Below, piece after piece: positions 37,295 through 47,732 of a DNA stretch of 64,000 nucleotides (position 1 is its first letter; every line of letters starts with the position of its first letter). Under the pieces are notes generated by a model. It saw only the letters and a program-made list of their open reading frames with translations. It was not told the DNA's origin and did no database searches. The position numbers and the translations under genes are program-made. The DNA lies in NCBI RefSeq assembly GCF_947179165.1, contig NC_077237.1, forward strand, positions 15,337,523 to 15,401,522, given 5' to 3'. Source of the DNA: Solanum dulcamara. Taxonomy: Eukaryota > Streptophyta > Magnoliopsida > Solanales > Solanaceae.

Positions 37295-38172
37295 TGTTAG
37301 GATCGTTAATAATTAGGTGTCATACTGAAGCAAGCAAAGCAAATCTCGAAAGAGTCATAAACATTATTCTAAAAGAAAAATGACAGCCAAAAATAGAGAC
37401 TTTGTGTTTTTCGTTTAGAAAAAGAAAAATCCAATTACACAAGGAAAGTTAGGGAAAACACCCATCAATTCTCCCCCTTGACCTAATTTTTTGACAAAAT
37501 AAATTTGCTCCACCTTCCTCACATAATCTTCATTAGGTTACATCTCCATCTTCAAAATCTCCTCTATAAAATCTATGTCTCGACACAAAGAACCACCCTG
37601 AAAAATTTCTCCAACAAAAATCTTCACTACTGTCAAAAAAGGTTGCGACTAGAACCAAACCCGCCAATATAAACACCAATTTTTAACCTCACTCCGATAC
37701 CACTTCTTAGGACTATTAATAATTAAGTGTCATGCATAAGATAGCAAATCAAACCTCAAAAGACCATGAGTGAGAAGACAAATGAGAAATAAACCAAAAG
37801 AGAAACAAATATTTAATGTGGTTCGGTCAACCGACCTACATCCACAAGTGGAGATGAGCAATCCACTATAAATATGAAAGAACAAAAATATCGAGAAAAA
37901 TAACCTTAAACAATTCACTTGAAATACAAAGATGTTTTCACAAGTATTAACATAACACTTGTGCCTCTCCATTTCCCACTACACAAAACTCTCAAAGACC
38001 CTAGGACTACATGGTGAATGTTACTAAGTTAGAAGGAATGAGTCTTTATTTATAGAGTCGTAAATATTTTCCTACAAGAAAAAGGACTAGCCAAAAATGG
38101 AGATTTTTTGTTTTTCTTTTAGGAAAAGGAAAATCCAATTACACTAGGAAAGTTAGGGAAAACACCCCAACA
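37295..38172 (-). mobile_element. TRIM (terminal-repeat retrotransposon in miniature), minus strand, 878 bp
   Basis: LTRs lie at 37295-37467 (173 bp) and 37705-38172 (468 bp), with a 237-bp interior. Perfect 5-bp target duplications CATCT lie at 37290-37294 and 38173-38177. On the minus strand the LTRs start TGTTGGGGTG and TGATGGGTG. The interior begins with a primer site: ACTCCGATACCA at 37691-37702, 10 of 12 matching initiator-Met. It ends with a polypurine tract GGTCAAGGGGGAGAAT. The left (3') LTR lost about 295 bp, including the TATA region TATAAATAAAG kept in the right LTR at ~38045-38055. There is no coding capacity. Confidence 0.9.
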
Positions 38173-38230
38173 CATCTAGCGTTTAATTTATAACTAACTC
38201 ATCAAGATTATTGTTGCTTTTGGCTTCTTC

Positions 38231-38408
38231 CACTACAACAAAAGAAACAATAATAATTGCATAAAAAGTCGCTAAAGTCTTTGAAGGGCAATTATTTGGA
38301 GTATTGCTTATACATACTAATATTTATTATTGTCGCTAAATATAATATAGCAATAACTATATTATTACTGTTAACTAATTGTCGAAAAATCATTTATTTG
38401 TTGTAGTG
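38231..38408. mobile_element. CACTA-type MITE, 178 bp
   Basis: Inverted terminal repeats CACTACAACAAA (38231-38242) and TTTGTTGTAGTG (38397-38408) are perfect over 12 bp. The 3-bp flanks are TTC and TCC. GTCGCTAAA words lie near both ends. It is too small to encode a transposase. Confidence 0.85.
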
Positions 38409-38639
38409 TCCTTAATTCTTAATGCACTAAAATTTAAGATGATAAGGAAATAGAAGAAACAATAAAAAAAAGTTAAAATTTATGATAATTATTGTACAAT
38501 ACGGATAGTAATAGATACACAACGATTTACTATTTGCAACTCAGAATTTCTTTAAAAGATAAAAAATTATTTATGGTTGCTCTTACAAACATAAACTAGA
38601 GGAATATAAAGTCATCTTTAGTCAACATTCTTGAAAAAT
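38409..38639. other. AT-rich spacer, nothing recognised
   Basis: No ORF, terminal repeat or RNA gene seen. Confidence 0.5.
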
Positions 38640-38999
38640 ATGCTCGGATGAAAATTCAGACAACACGGTTAGTTCTGAAATATCAATTTTGGTCTAAAAT
38701 GACCCTTCGTTCACTTTCTGAGGCTTCCAGGCTAATTTTGAGGCCCGTTGTGGAATTTGGTACAAAATAACCCTTAGATGTGGGACCCATATTCAGTCAT
38801 AAAGACCTCGTATAGAAATTTCAATGATGTCATTGAGTCCAGAAAGTCGAATTTGGTAGGGTAGCATATCTCGTTTGTGCGCATGGAGTTCCAAACAAAT
38901 TTTGAGCTCCCCATCAAAATATTAGAAGTTAAGAAATATTAGTTTTTTAGCTGATATCTGGTGTAGCAAGAATTTCTCTTCGTGATTGTGGGCCCCAGG

Positions 39000-39175
39000 C
39001 TATATTCGCGGATGTCTATGAATTTGTTCTCTGCGATCATGGAGCCATGGCCACATTCGCGGAGGTCTATGAAATTGGTCTCCGCATTCGCGGAGCCTTG
39101 TCCACATTCACGGAGGTGTAGGACTTTTGCCTCCGCATTTGCGAAGGTCAAGTTTCTTGACCTCCACATTTGCGG
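39000..39175. repeat. Short inverted/tandem repeats, TCCGC..GCGGA type
   Basis: Four loosely repeated ~45-bp units, each with a TTCGCGGA or TTTGCGGA word and a partly palindromic core, for example CTCCGCATTCGCGGAG. Open frames on both strands are a by-product. Confidence 0.7.
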
Positions 39176-40487
39176 AGCACTATAGCCACGTTCTCAAAGG
39201 CCAATGTCCTAGTCTTTTAATAAAGACCAAGGACGATTTTCAGCTCATTCTTCAAACTTCAAACATCGCTATTTCCTTTATTCTAAGATCAAATTAGGTG
39301 ATTGAAAGGTCCAAACACAAGAGAATTTCCTGGGAAATCTAGAGGTTCTTTAGGAAACTCGAGGGGAAGCTTCATGTGTGGTAAAAATTCGTAATTAGCT
39401 ATTGGTTTAGTAAATTTTGGAATGGTATTTTGTTGAAATTATGGAGATTGTATCCTGATCATATGAACTCCATGTTTAGTGATTTTTGAGGCTAGATTGT
39501 GGGATTTTTTAAAAAGGAAAGTCATGGTGTAATTTGTTTGGATTGGAAGAGTCTCAATTTTTCAAAAGTCGCTTATCAAGAAGCTATCATTTCATCTTTT
39601 AGTTCGAATTTTATGAATTTTCGTTGCATGCCCATTTTGCATAATTTCCAAAATCTGTGCTATTTATCAAATTGATTTATAAGCTTGGGTAGATATTTAG
39701 AACCTATTTTGGGGGTCAATTCCTGAATTTTGGACGCGGATCCCACATTTTCCATGTTAGACCCCGAAATTGGTCCATATCCAAATTTAATAATTTTAGT
39801 TTAATAACTAACATATTAACGTTGTGATTCTATTGTTGATAGTATGGCAGCATTCGGAGGCCATTAGAAGGAAAAAGCTTCGTGTTTGTAAATTGAACCG
39901 CGCGTGGTCAACTTATAGTTAGGCAATGGTTTTCCCTCATAAGACGGAGCATTTTAGGTAATTATAGATTTATTTGTATGAGTTTGGTAGGGTTGGGTGT
40001 TGAGCATGCTATATTCCAAGAATCCATGTCCTAGACCTTATTCAAGGTAATTGTTGGACTACGTACGCTTGACTCCTCTGGTTGTTGGTTGTTCCTATCC
40101 TGTAATGAATGTTGTGCTTGTGGTAACACATTTGGAAATATGTTTGGCCTTAGTATAGGATTAGACTAGTGTTTCCTTAGACTTGCGCAATTTTGGTGTC
40201 GTTGGGCCTTAGACCTTCTCCATCATTACTTCAGATGATTAGCTCCCTGTAGACTAATTTAGCAAACTTGAGTCTAATAGTCTGAGCCTTAGCTAGGCAG
40301 TAACACAGCTTATGAACTTACCTACATAATGCCCTATTTTCCTATCAATCTTATATCGCTCGGTTCTTGATTTTTGAATGTTTTCTCGGCGATTCAGGTT
40401 ATATTTGGTTCAGGCTGAAGCGGCATTAAGAACACTCAATTAGGGGGTACTCCCCGTGATGCATGGTTGATAACTGACTCTAATTCA

Positions 40488-40759
40488 GTTCGATCTCTTA
40501 GCTACAAATACTCGGTCAATGTCTGTGGTCCATCTTACTTGTGTTCAGCTTCTTAGCTATAGATACCCGATTAAAGTCTGTGGTCCAGCTTATATGTGTC
40601 CAGGATTCCTAGCGAAGGATACCCGGGTAAAGACCACAGTCTAGCATACCCTTGCTCGACATTTGGCAATAGTTACCCAGTTAAAGTCCGTGGTCTAGCC
40701 TACTCATGTTGACTCATTATCTACAGTTACCTATATTCTGTGGTCGAGCTTGCACGTAG
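40488..40759 (+). repeat. ~55-bp tandem array in the gypsy LTR
   Basis: Five diverged units share the pattern TAGCTA.A.ATACCCG.TTAAAGTCTGTGGTC.AGC. The third unit has ACCACAGTC where the others have GTGGTC, a local inversion-like change. Confidence 0.8.
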
Positions 40760-41643
40760 TTAAATTTCTAATTCCCTGATGAATTTCTTATTTAAATCTT
40801 CATCTACTCTCGGCTATGGGTTGAGGTGTTAGAATTTGGAAATAGTTCGGTTCAAGTCTGAGAAAAGTGATATTATTGAAATCCTTTTGGTTCTATTCAT
40901 CTACTTTCAGTTATTCTTGCATCTATCGGGCTTATAAGAGTCTGTGCATGTGATTACCCTTTATTTGTACACGGACGTACCCATCGGGTTAATGGGAGCA
41001 TGGTGGAGTAGCTTAGATTCTTTCTCTTTTTTTGCTAGTACGCTTGTGTACATACCCATATTTACTTACTGTCCTATCTTTGATTGTGATTTTTTACTCA
41101 TATTTCAGTTTACTTTTTCTTACTCAGTCGACCTATGATGCCTATTGGATACCTATTATTTTGGTACTCATACTACACACTGCATCTGTTTTCTTGATAT
41201 AGGTTCGAGTATAAGCTATTGGCATAGATTCAAGCCAACTGTAATCGTATTCAGAGGTGAGGGTGAGCACACTGCATTCTAGATTTACCCAATTCCTTCT
41301 GTACATATGTTTTACCTATCGTTTGCTTTTTGAGACAGTCTTGTTTCCGTGATCCACTTTTGGGACCTGTACTATTTTATTAGAACCTCTATATATGTGA
41401 CCTCCAGGTTTTATAAGGGATCTTTTTGTCTATATATATATTTAGTTTCTTCCGCCCGTTTATTATATATTCCTATTATTACTTTATTGTTTTACATTAG
41501 ATTACTGGTCTTCTATCCAGACATTCCATTACTTGCAGTTTTGAGATATGGGTTGGCTTGTCTGCTGATGGGTCATAGTAGGCTTCATCATTACTGGTCA
41601 TAGTAGGCGTCATTATGACCTGAGAAGCTAGGTCATGACAAGT

Positions 41644-41655
41644 TGGTATCAGAGC
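41644..41655 (+). other. Primer binding site, initiator Met tRNA
   Basis: TGGTATCAGAGC lies three bases after the LTR end at 41640. Confidence 0.95.
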
Positions 41656-41847
41656 CCTAGGTTCACCGATCTCACTTATACAGAGCTAATATCTAGTAAA
41701 GTCTTATGGATCGGCGGAGAGACGTCTGTGACTTATCCTTGGGAGGCTACAAAATGTCTTTAGGAATGTATCTCTTTTTGTATCGCTATCGTGCAGTGTG
41801 TGTCTTGTTTATTTCTGGAAATCTCACTTGTTCCAATCTTTTACAAG

Positions 41848-42340
41848 ATGGCTCACACGTGTATTAGAGATAGAGGTTGACCACGGGGTCATGCTAGGAC
41901 TGCAACACCAGCCTAGTATCGAGAGTAGACTCTGGAGCTGGAGGTGGAGCCACTAGTATCTCTAGTACATCAAGAGCCGGTGGGCTCTAGACTAGCCTAG
42001 CTACCGCCCGAACCTTCCGCAGCTCTAGTCCTATAGGCGATGTTTAGGAAGATTTAATCTTCCATTGGGGGTGTGCAGAAGGCCTCAGCATATGCCGCTC
42101 TAGTATCACAAGACCAACTTGTACCAGCGGCACCAGTTGTTCAGCAGACACGGGAACCGGCCATTCAGCCTGATGATTTAGAGGGTGTCATGCCACACTA
42201 GGAGGAGCAGAAGATGCTCGGGGTGTTCTTTAGACTATCACCGCCGAGATTTTCTGGGGTTATGGGTGAGGATGCCATGAGTTTCTACTTACTTGGTACG
42301 AGCGGCTATAGACTTTAGGTTTAGTAGAGTCGAGAGGAGA
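41848..42340 (+). pseudogene. Gypsy fragment 5: gag N-terminus
   Basis: The ATG at 41848 lies ~190 bp after the primer site. The frame gives MAHTCIRDRG, then a Pro/Glu-rich stretch with stops, then KASAYAALVSQDQLVPAAP and PPRFSGVMGEDAMSFYL (~42240), which is the family gag block R/P-F-x-G-x-x-G-E-D-A-x-x-F. Stops occur at several points. It is cut off at ~42340 by an AT-rich array. Confidence 0.75.
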
Positions 42341-42717
42341 TACTATCTATTATAATTATATACTTACATAATATTATATATACTTACAGTGTATACCAAA
42401 TATACTCACAGTATATTATCTATTATAATATACTCACAATATACTATCTATTATAGTGATATAGTTACATTATACTATATATACGTATTATGTATACCAA
42501 ATATATTAACATTATACTATATATTATAATAATATAATTAATTATATATTATATACTTACAAAGTATACCAAATGTACTCATAATATACTATTTATTATA
42601 ATTATATATATATATATTTACAATCTATATCTAATATACTCACACTATAATAGATAGTTATAATAATATACTTACATTATATATTATATATACTTACAAT
42701 GTATATCTATTATACTC
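42341..42717. repeat. AT-rich tandem array
   Basis: Diverged units containing TACTTACA, GTATACCAAATATACTCAC and ATACTATCTATTATA, with ~100-120 bp spacing. It is split by a SINE at 42718 and resumes at ~42897-42935. Confidence 0.8.
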
Positions 42718-42896
42718 GAAGGGAGCCTTGGAGTAACTGGTAAAGTAGCTGTCATGTGACCAGGAGGTCACGGGTTCAGGCCTTGAAAATAGCTTCTAGC
42801 AGAAATGCAAGATAAGGTTGCGTACAATAGACCTTGTGATTAGGCCCTTACCTGAACCGTGCGCATAACGGGAGTTTTAGTGCACCAGGCTGCCTT
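42718..42896 (+). mobile_element. Au-type tRNA-derived SINE
   Basis: Starts GGGAGCCTTGGAGTAACTGG, the family start. It has a polymerase III B box GGTTCAGGCCT at ~42774, the middle motif GCGTACAATAGACC and the end GTGCACCAGGCTGCCTT. It is nearly full length. Both flanks carry TATCTATTAT..CTC, a possible target duplication, although the host array itself is rich in that word. Confidence 0.9.
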
Positions 42897-43169
42897 GATA
42901 TCTATTATCTCACAATATACTATTTATTATAATAATAATTTTTCAAGTATTAAAATCTTGTAGTGACTACAAATTTAATTTTTCAATATATGATTATGTA
43001 AAGTAAAAGAAATATTTAATTGAATCATACAAAATTTATAGGGAAAAAAATAAGAAATGCAAAGACTCAATGAGTCTTTGACTTTATTAATATATTGATA
43101 AAATTCAAAACATACAAGTTACAAACTTACAAGTTGTATATAATAAATTGTAGTTTCTACACATTTCAA

Positions 43170-44873
43170 ATCATTTTCTCCAATTCATTTGTATTAACAT
43201 TAACAAGAATTGGCTCATAATTTTCAAAATCAATTAATCTGTAATTAGGACTAGCTTGTGTTGAAGGATCTCCAATTGACATTATTTCTTCAAGTTCTTC
43301 TTCTTCTTCCGTATCTTCTGCTCTTCTTTTATTCTTACTCTCTAATCTAATTCAATTTTTGAGGCAAACTAAAACATTCATATCATTGTTCCCCAAAGAG
43401 TGTCGATTGCCTCTGATCTGTTGTCTTCATTGACTAAATGCGCTCTCTGATGCAATAGTTGACATTGGAACATTTAGCACATCCCTAGCCATGGTTGATA
43501 GTACTGGATATTTTCTTTGATTGTTCTTCCACCATTCTAGTGTAATGACACTATTTTCATCGTAGATCTTTGGAAGCTATCTCAAATAATAATTAAGCTC
43601 GTCTCGATTTATGCTCTGTTATGATATAGGTTGTATTCTATTCCAAATAGATAAATTAGAAACATCACGGGCAGGCATACCACATGTTTTTCTTTTAGAA
43701 GTTGATGGCTTGTCAGAAGGACTGGATAGAGGAACAATATGACTGGATAGTATTATCAAGTAAAATCGATATAATGATTATATAATATTTGAATATGATC
43801 ATTTGTATCACTCATCGCCTAAAACATACTAGGTTCTTCATCTTTTTCAATTTCTATAGAATTATATATAAGGAGAATACATTCAGACATAGTACTAAAT
43901 TTCATATACGGATTTAACATAGCACCAATTAAATAAATAGGAAGAATAGAAAAAAAAAATTTAAAATTTTCTATCATTCCAACGACAGCTTCTTTGTAAT
44001 CAACTTTCTTTTTATATTTCATAATCAAAACATAAATTTCGGCTAAATAAGCTAAAATATTAGAAACAATAGGATAATAAGCACTGAAAAATTCAATAGT
44101 AGTCAAATAAGTTTTTTCTAAAAACATAACAACATCATCAATTTTAGTCCAATCAGATATTTCCAACATGACTTCAGAAAATTTATTTACATATTGATTA
44201 AAAGTTGTAGTTATAGGGGCTTTATAAATATTGCAATTCTTTAAAAAATCATAAGTAGAATTTCACTTAGTCTAAATTTCTTTGGGCATTAATCTTGGTC
44301 TAAGATTATTTTCCTCGCATTTTTTTTAAAATTCTTTATGTCTAGTTTTTCTATTATTTTCTTGAAAAAAAAAACAACTGCATGCCTAGTTTTTTCAATT
44401 GTTGGCTCAAAAAAATAAGTTCATTTTTTGTAATTTAATTATATATGACAAGCACATCTAATATAAAAAAATATCTTCTAAAGGGGGGAGCTCAGTTTTT
44501 AAAGAATTAATAATAGTGGTGTTGTTAGATGCATTATCAAAAGAAATACATAAAATTTTGTATTGAAAACCAAAATATTTTGCATCCATTGATATAAAAT
44601 CATAAATAAATATAAGTGAAACTCTACATGGAAGATTTGTTAATAAGAACATAAATAATATGCATATTGTCCATGAAGTCTAAAAATATTTGATCTACAA
44701 GTACTTCTAGAAATACCATTAAACATGGAATTATAAATTGATTGTATATAATGAATAAAAGCATCATAAGAATCAAATGAAAAAGGTAGTGAATCCACAA
44801 CTATCATTTTCATTATCTCTTCACGGTCCCTCATTTTATTATACGTCCTCATTAATTTTCCGGTTTGTGAGTT
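43170..44873 (-). pseudogene. hAT transposase, core and C-terminal part
   Basis: On the minus strand: GKLMRTYNKMRDREEIMKMI at ~44860 and LPFSFDSYDAFIHY at ~44790; ILCISFDNASNNTTIINSLK at ~44540, the RNase H-fold strand with the D-N-A-S-N motif; the hAT middle-domain block AMLNPYMKFSTM at ~43915; and the hAT_C dimerisation block EWWKNNQRKYPVLSTMARDV with ASESAFS at ~43530-43440. It ends in a Glu-rich tail near 43290. Stops and frameshifts are present (for example CR-to-stop at ~43580), so it is inactive. The IIFHIRC..H-like region is lost around 44300-44450. Confidence 0.88.
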
Positions 44874-44895
44874 CACTACTAAAAAAATGGCAAAA

Positions 44896-45320
44896 AGTGA
44901 AGGACAGCATCGCTACAAAAATGAGATGGATATTTCGACGTTTTCTGTCGTTTTTATTTTTAAAAAATTTTTTTAATTAAAAGCAACGGACAGTAACTCT
45001 TATTTCGTCGCTTAAGTTGGCAGATTTTTGCACCAAAAATAAATCTTATTTATATATAATTATTTTATATATTTTTATAAAAAATAATTATTTATAAAAT
45101 AAATATTATGACTCCGTCCATTGTAAAATAATAATTTAAATTTATTATGTTTTTTTAAAAAAAAGAGTGACGGACTGTGTTGCTTAATCCGTCGCTCCTG
45201 GTCAACAAATTTAAAATAGTGACAGACTGTGTCGCTTAGTCCGTCGCTTTTTTGGTCAAAGTCTGTTCAAATATTGTTTTTAAACCGACGGACTGAACGA
45301 TGCAGTCCGTCGCTTCTTTT
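44896..45320. repeat. CACTA left sub-terminal repeats
   Basis: Several copies of GACGGACTGTGTCGCTTAGT followed by CCGTCGCT, in direct and inverted arrangement. These can fold as hairpins and are the usual binding sites for the small CACTA transposase protein. Confidence 0.8.
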
Positions 45321-45354
45321 AAAATATCTGAAGATATTAGCGGAATTTTTTCAT

Positions 45355-45530
45355 TTCCCCAATTTTTTTTCTCTCTCTATTTCTCTTCTCTCATCAATCT
45401 CCCATCTCGACCCCAACCACCCCGACGCTGGCCAAGTTCCTCACACCGATGCAACCTCACCGTCAAGCTCCCTACCCCAGCGTCGTCCTTCCACTCCGGC
45501 AGACACTCTCTTCCTCTCTCATTGTTAAGG
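45355..45530 (+). promoter_or_regulatory. Likely 5' untranslated exon of the CACTA transposase gene
   Basis: Pyrimidine-rich CTCTCTC tract followed by a C-rich stretch, ending AAG|GTTAGT, which fits a splice donor at 45529. The next plausible acceptor directly before an ATG is TTTTATAG at 50665. The ORFs at 45229-45644 are not conserved with any family I know. Confidence 0.45.
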
Positions 45531-45639
45531 TTAGTTATGGTTTTTTATTTTTTTGTAATTTATGAATTTTTTGATTTGTTAGTTAGTTTATTTTATTTAG
45601 TTTGTTTAATTTATGCTATTAAAATTGTTAATTTGTATA

Positions 45640-46990
45640 TTTAATTGTGAATTGGTGAATGGAGTTATAGTTTGATGTTAGGGTTTTACTTTGAATTGAG
45701 TTTTTTTGAATTAGATTATGAATTGAGTATTTTAGTTTATTGTAGTTTACTTGTATGTATTGGATTGGTGCGGAAGTTACGCTTGGTGACCAGGTCATCC
45801 AAAAGAAAAGTAGCTTCAAGTACCTTGGGTAAATCATGTAAGGCAGCAAGGAGATTGACAATGATGTCACACATCATATTGGGGCAGGGTAGATGAAATG
45901 GAGACTTGCTTCCGGTGTGCTATGTGACAAGAAGGTTCCACCACAACTTAAGGGCAAGATCTACAAAGTGGTGGTTAGACCGGCTATGTTATATGGGGTG
46001 GAGGGTTGGCCAATTAAGGTCTCTCACATTCAAAAGATGAAAGTTGTCGATATGAGAATGTTGAGATGGATGTGTGGGCATACCAGGAGCGACAGGATTA
46101 GAAATGAGGCTATTAGTGACAAGGTAGGAGTGGCCTCGGTCGAGGACAATATGCGGGAAATGCGTCTGAGATGGTTTAGGCATGTGAAGAGGAGAGACAC
46201 AGATACCCCAGTGCAGAGGTATGAGAGGTTGGCCATGGATCATTTTAGAAGAGGTAGGGGTAGGCCGAAGAAATATTAGGGAGAGGTGATTAGACAGGAC
46301 ATGGTGCAGTTACAGCTTACCGAGGACATGACCTTAGATAGGAGGGTTTGGTGGACCCATATTAGGGTAGAAGACTAGTACATAGTCTTGTTATTCTTCT
46401 GTATTAGTAGGCGCATTAGCACACTATAATTTCTTGTGCTCTAATTTCTATTATTATCTATTACTTTCTCTACTTTAATTGCTCTATTTTATCTGTGTCG
46501 TTTTCGTTATTTGCTTTCGCATATCGCTTTGAACTTCTTAGCCTTATCTGACCTCTTTTTATGCTTCTATTAAGCCTAGGGTCTCTCGTAAACAACCGTC
46601 CTACCTTGATAGGAGTAAGGTCTACGTATATTTTTGCCTCCCCAGACCCCAAGTTGTGGGATTTCACTGGATTATTGTTGTTGTTGGATTGTAAAATTAG
46701 TGAATGTATTTATAGTTTTGATTTTAGGGCTTGAGTTAGATTTGGGGTTGTTGAATTAGATTGTAAATTGGATAGCAATTTGTGATTTGTTAGTTCGTTA
46801 ATTAGTTTATTCCATTTAGTTTGTTGTAGTTTATTTGTATATTAGATTGTAAAATTAAATTAGTAAATGTAGTTATAGTTTTGATTTTAGGCTTTAAGTT
46901 AGATTTGGGATTTTTGACTTAGATTGTAAATTGAATAGTAATTTGTGATTTGTTAGTTAGTTAATTAGTTTATTCCATTTAGTTTGTTTG
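45640..46990. repeat. ~160-bp tandem repeats in the CACTA interior, split by the LINE
   Basis: Three diverged units with TTAGTTTATT(C/T)CATTTAGTTTG and TTGTATATTGGATTG lie at 45600-45767, 46691-46845 and 46850-46995. Confidence 0.65.
45768..46683 (+). mobile_element. 5'-truncated RTE-type LINE
   Basis: The coding part is the C-terminus of an RTE-clade reverse transcriptase: VRLGDQVIQKKSSFKYLG near 45772, then from 45893 [63 protein letters not shown] (to 46279). The expected frame continues through a stop to DMTLDRRVWWTHIRVED at ~46325-46375. A ~300-bp 3' untranslated part ends in GTTGTTGTTG. Target duplication TTGGATTG lies at 45760-45767 and 46684-46691. The upstream RT and endonuclease are missing. 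Confidence 0.88.
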
Positions 46991-46995
46991 TATAT

Positions 46996-47727
46996 TGGAT
47001 TGTAACTTAGGATGTTTTGAAGTTTGAAACTTAGAGAAAAATATTAAAACTTAGAGGCTTGAATTTTAGGATTTTAGAACTTATAATTAGAATAATTTAG
47101 ATATTTGAATTTTAGAATACTTAAATTTAGAACTTGAATTTCGAACTTGAACTTAGAACGTAACTTTGAGCATGAATTTTTTGTTAACTTTAGAAATGTT
47201 ATTGAATTGTATTCCTTTTGAACTAATTAAGCTTATTAGAGTTGGATATTCAAAGACATGAAGTTGAACTTTAGGACTTTTGAAGTTAAACTTAGATACT
47301 AATTTTGAACTTCAATTTAGGTTTGTATAATTTTTGAACTCTTTAGACATTAGAACTAATTAGAATAACTTAGATATTTGAATAGAGGGAGTTTTGAAGT
47401 TTGAAACTTAGAAAAATATTGGAAATTGGATACTTGAATTATAGGACTTTAATTTAGAACTTATAATTAGAGTAACTTAGATACTAATTTTGAACTTTAG
47501 GTTTGTATAATTTTTCAAATCTTTAGACTTTATAACTAATTAGAATAACTTAGATACTTGAATATATATATATGAACTTTTGAAGTTTGAAACTTAAAAA
47601 AATATCGGAACTGAGATACTTAAATTTTAGGACTTGATTTTTAGGATAAATTTAGATACTAATTTTGAACTTTAATTTAGGTTTGTATAATTTTTGAACT
47701 CTTTAGACTTTAGAACTAATTTGAATA
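46996..47727. repeat. Long-unit AT-rich tandem repeat in the CACTA interior
   Basis: Units of roughly 190 bp built from GAACTTTAATTTAGGTTTGT, ACTCTTTAGACTTTAGAACT and TTAGAATAACTTAGATACTTGAA. More of the same material continues to the right of the solo LTR, at 50205-50640. Confidence 0.7.
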
Positions 47728-47732
47728 ACCTA

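Larger units (their letters stand above)
38640..41640 (+). mobile_element. Gypsy 5' LTR (plus strand), ~3.0 kb
   Basis: The right end GGTCATGACA at 41631-41640 is followed by a primer site, so this is a 5' LTR. The left edge is approximate, and the expected TGT..ACCCC start is decayed. It contains an inverted-repeat cassette around CTCCGCATTCGCGGAG (39000-39175) and a 55-bp tandem array (40488-40759). ORFs at 38939-39185, 40944-41138 and 41349-41603 are within LTR sequence and show no homology I recognise. Confidence 0.7.

Noticed and set aside
38939..39185. Opposite-strand ORFs with repeated ECG / PHSRR words
   Set aside because: They translate the same inverted repeat cassette in the gypsy LTR. 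The amino acid repeats only reflect the DNA repeats.
41349..41603. Hydrophobic 84-codon ORF that looks like a membrane protein
   Set aside because: It lies inside a gypsy LTR ending at 41640. T-rich DNA gives hydrophobic frames by chance.
45229..45644. ORFs in the C-rich stretch of the CACTA left part
   Set aside because: Better explained as a 5' untranslated exon. No domain, and overlapping frames are open because of pyrimidine bias.
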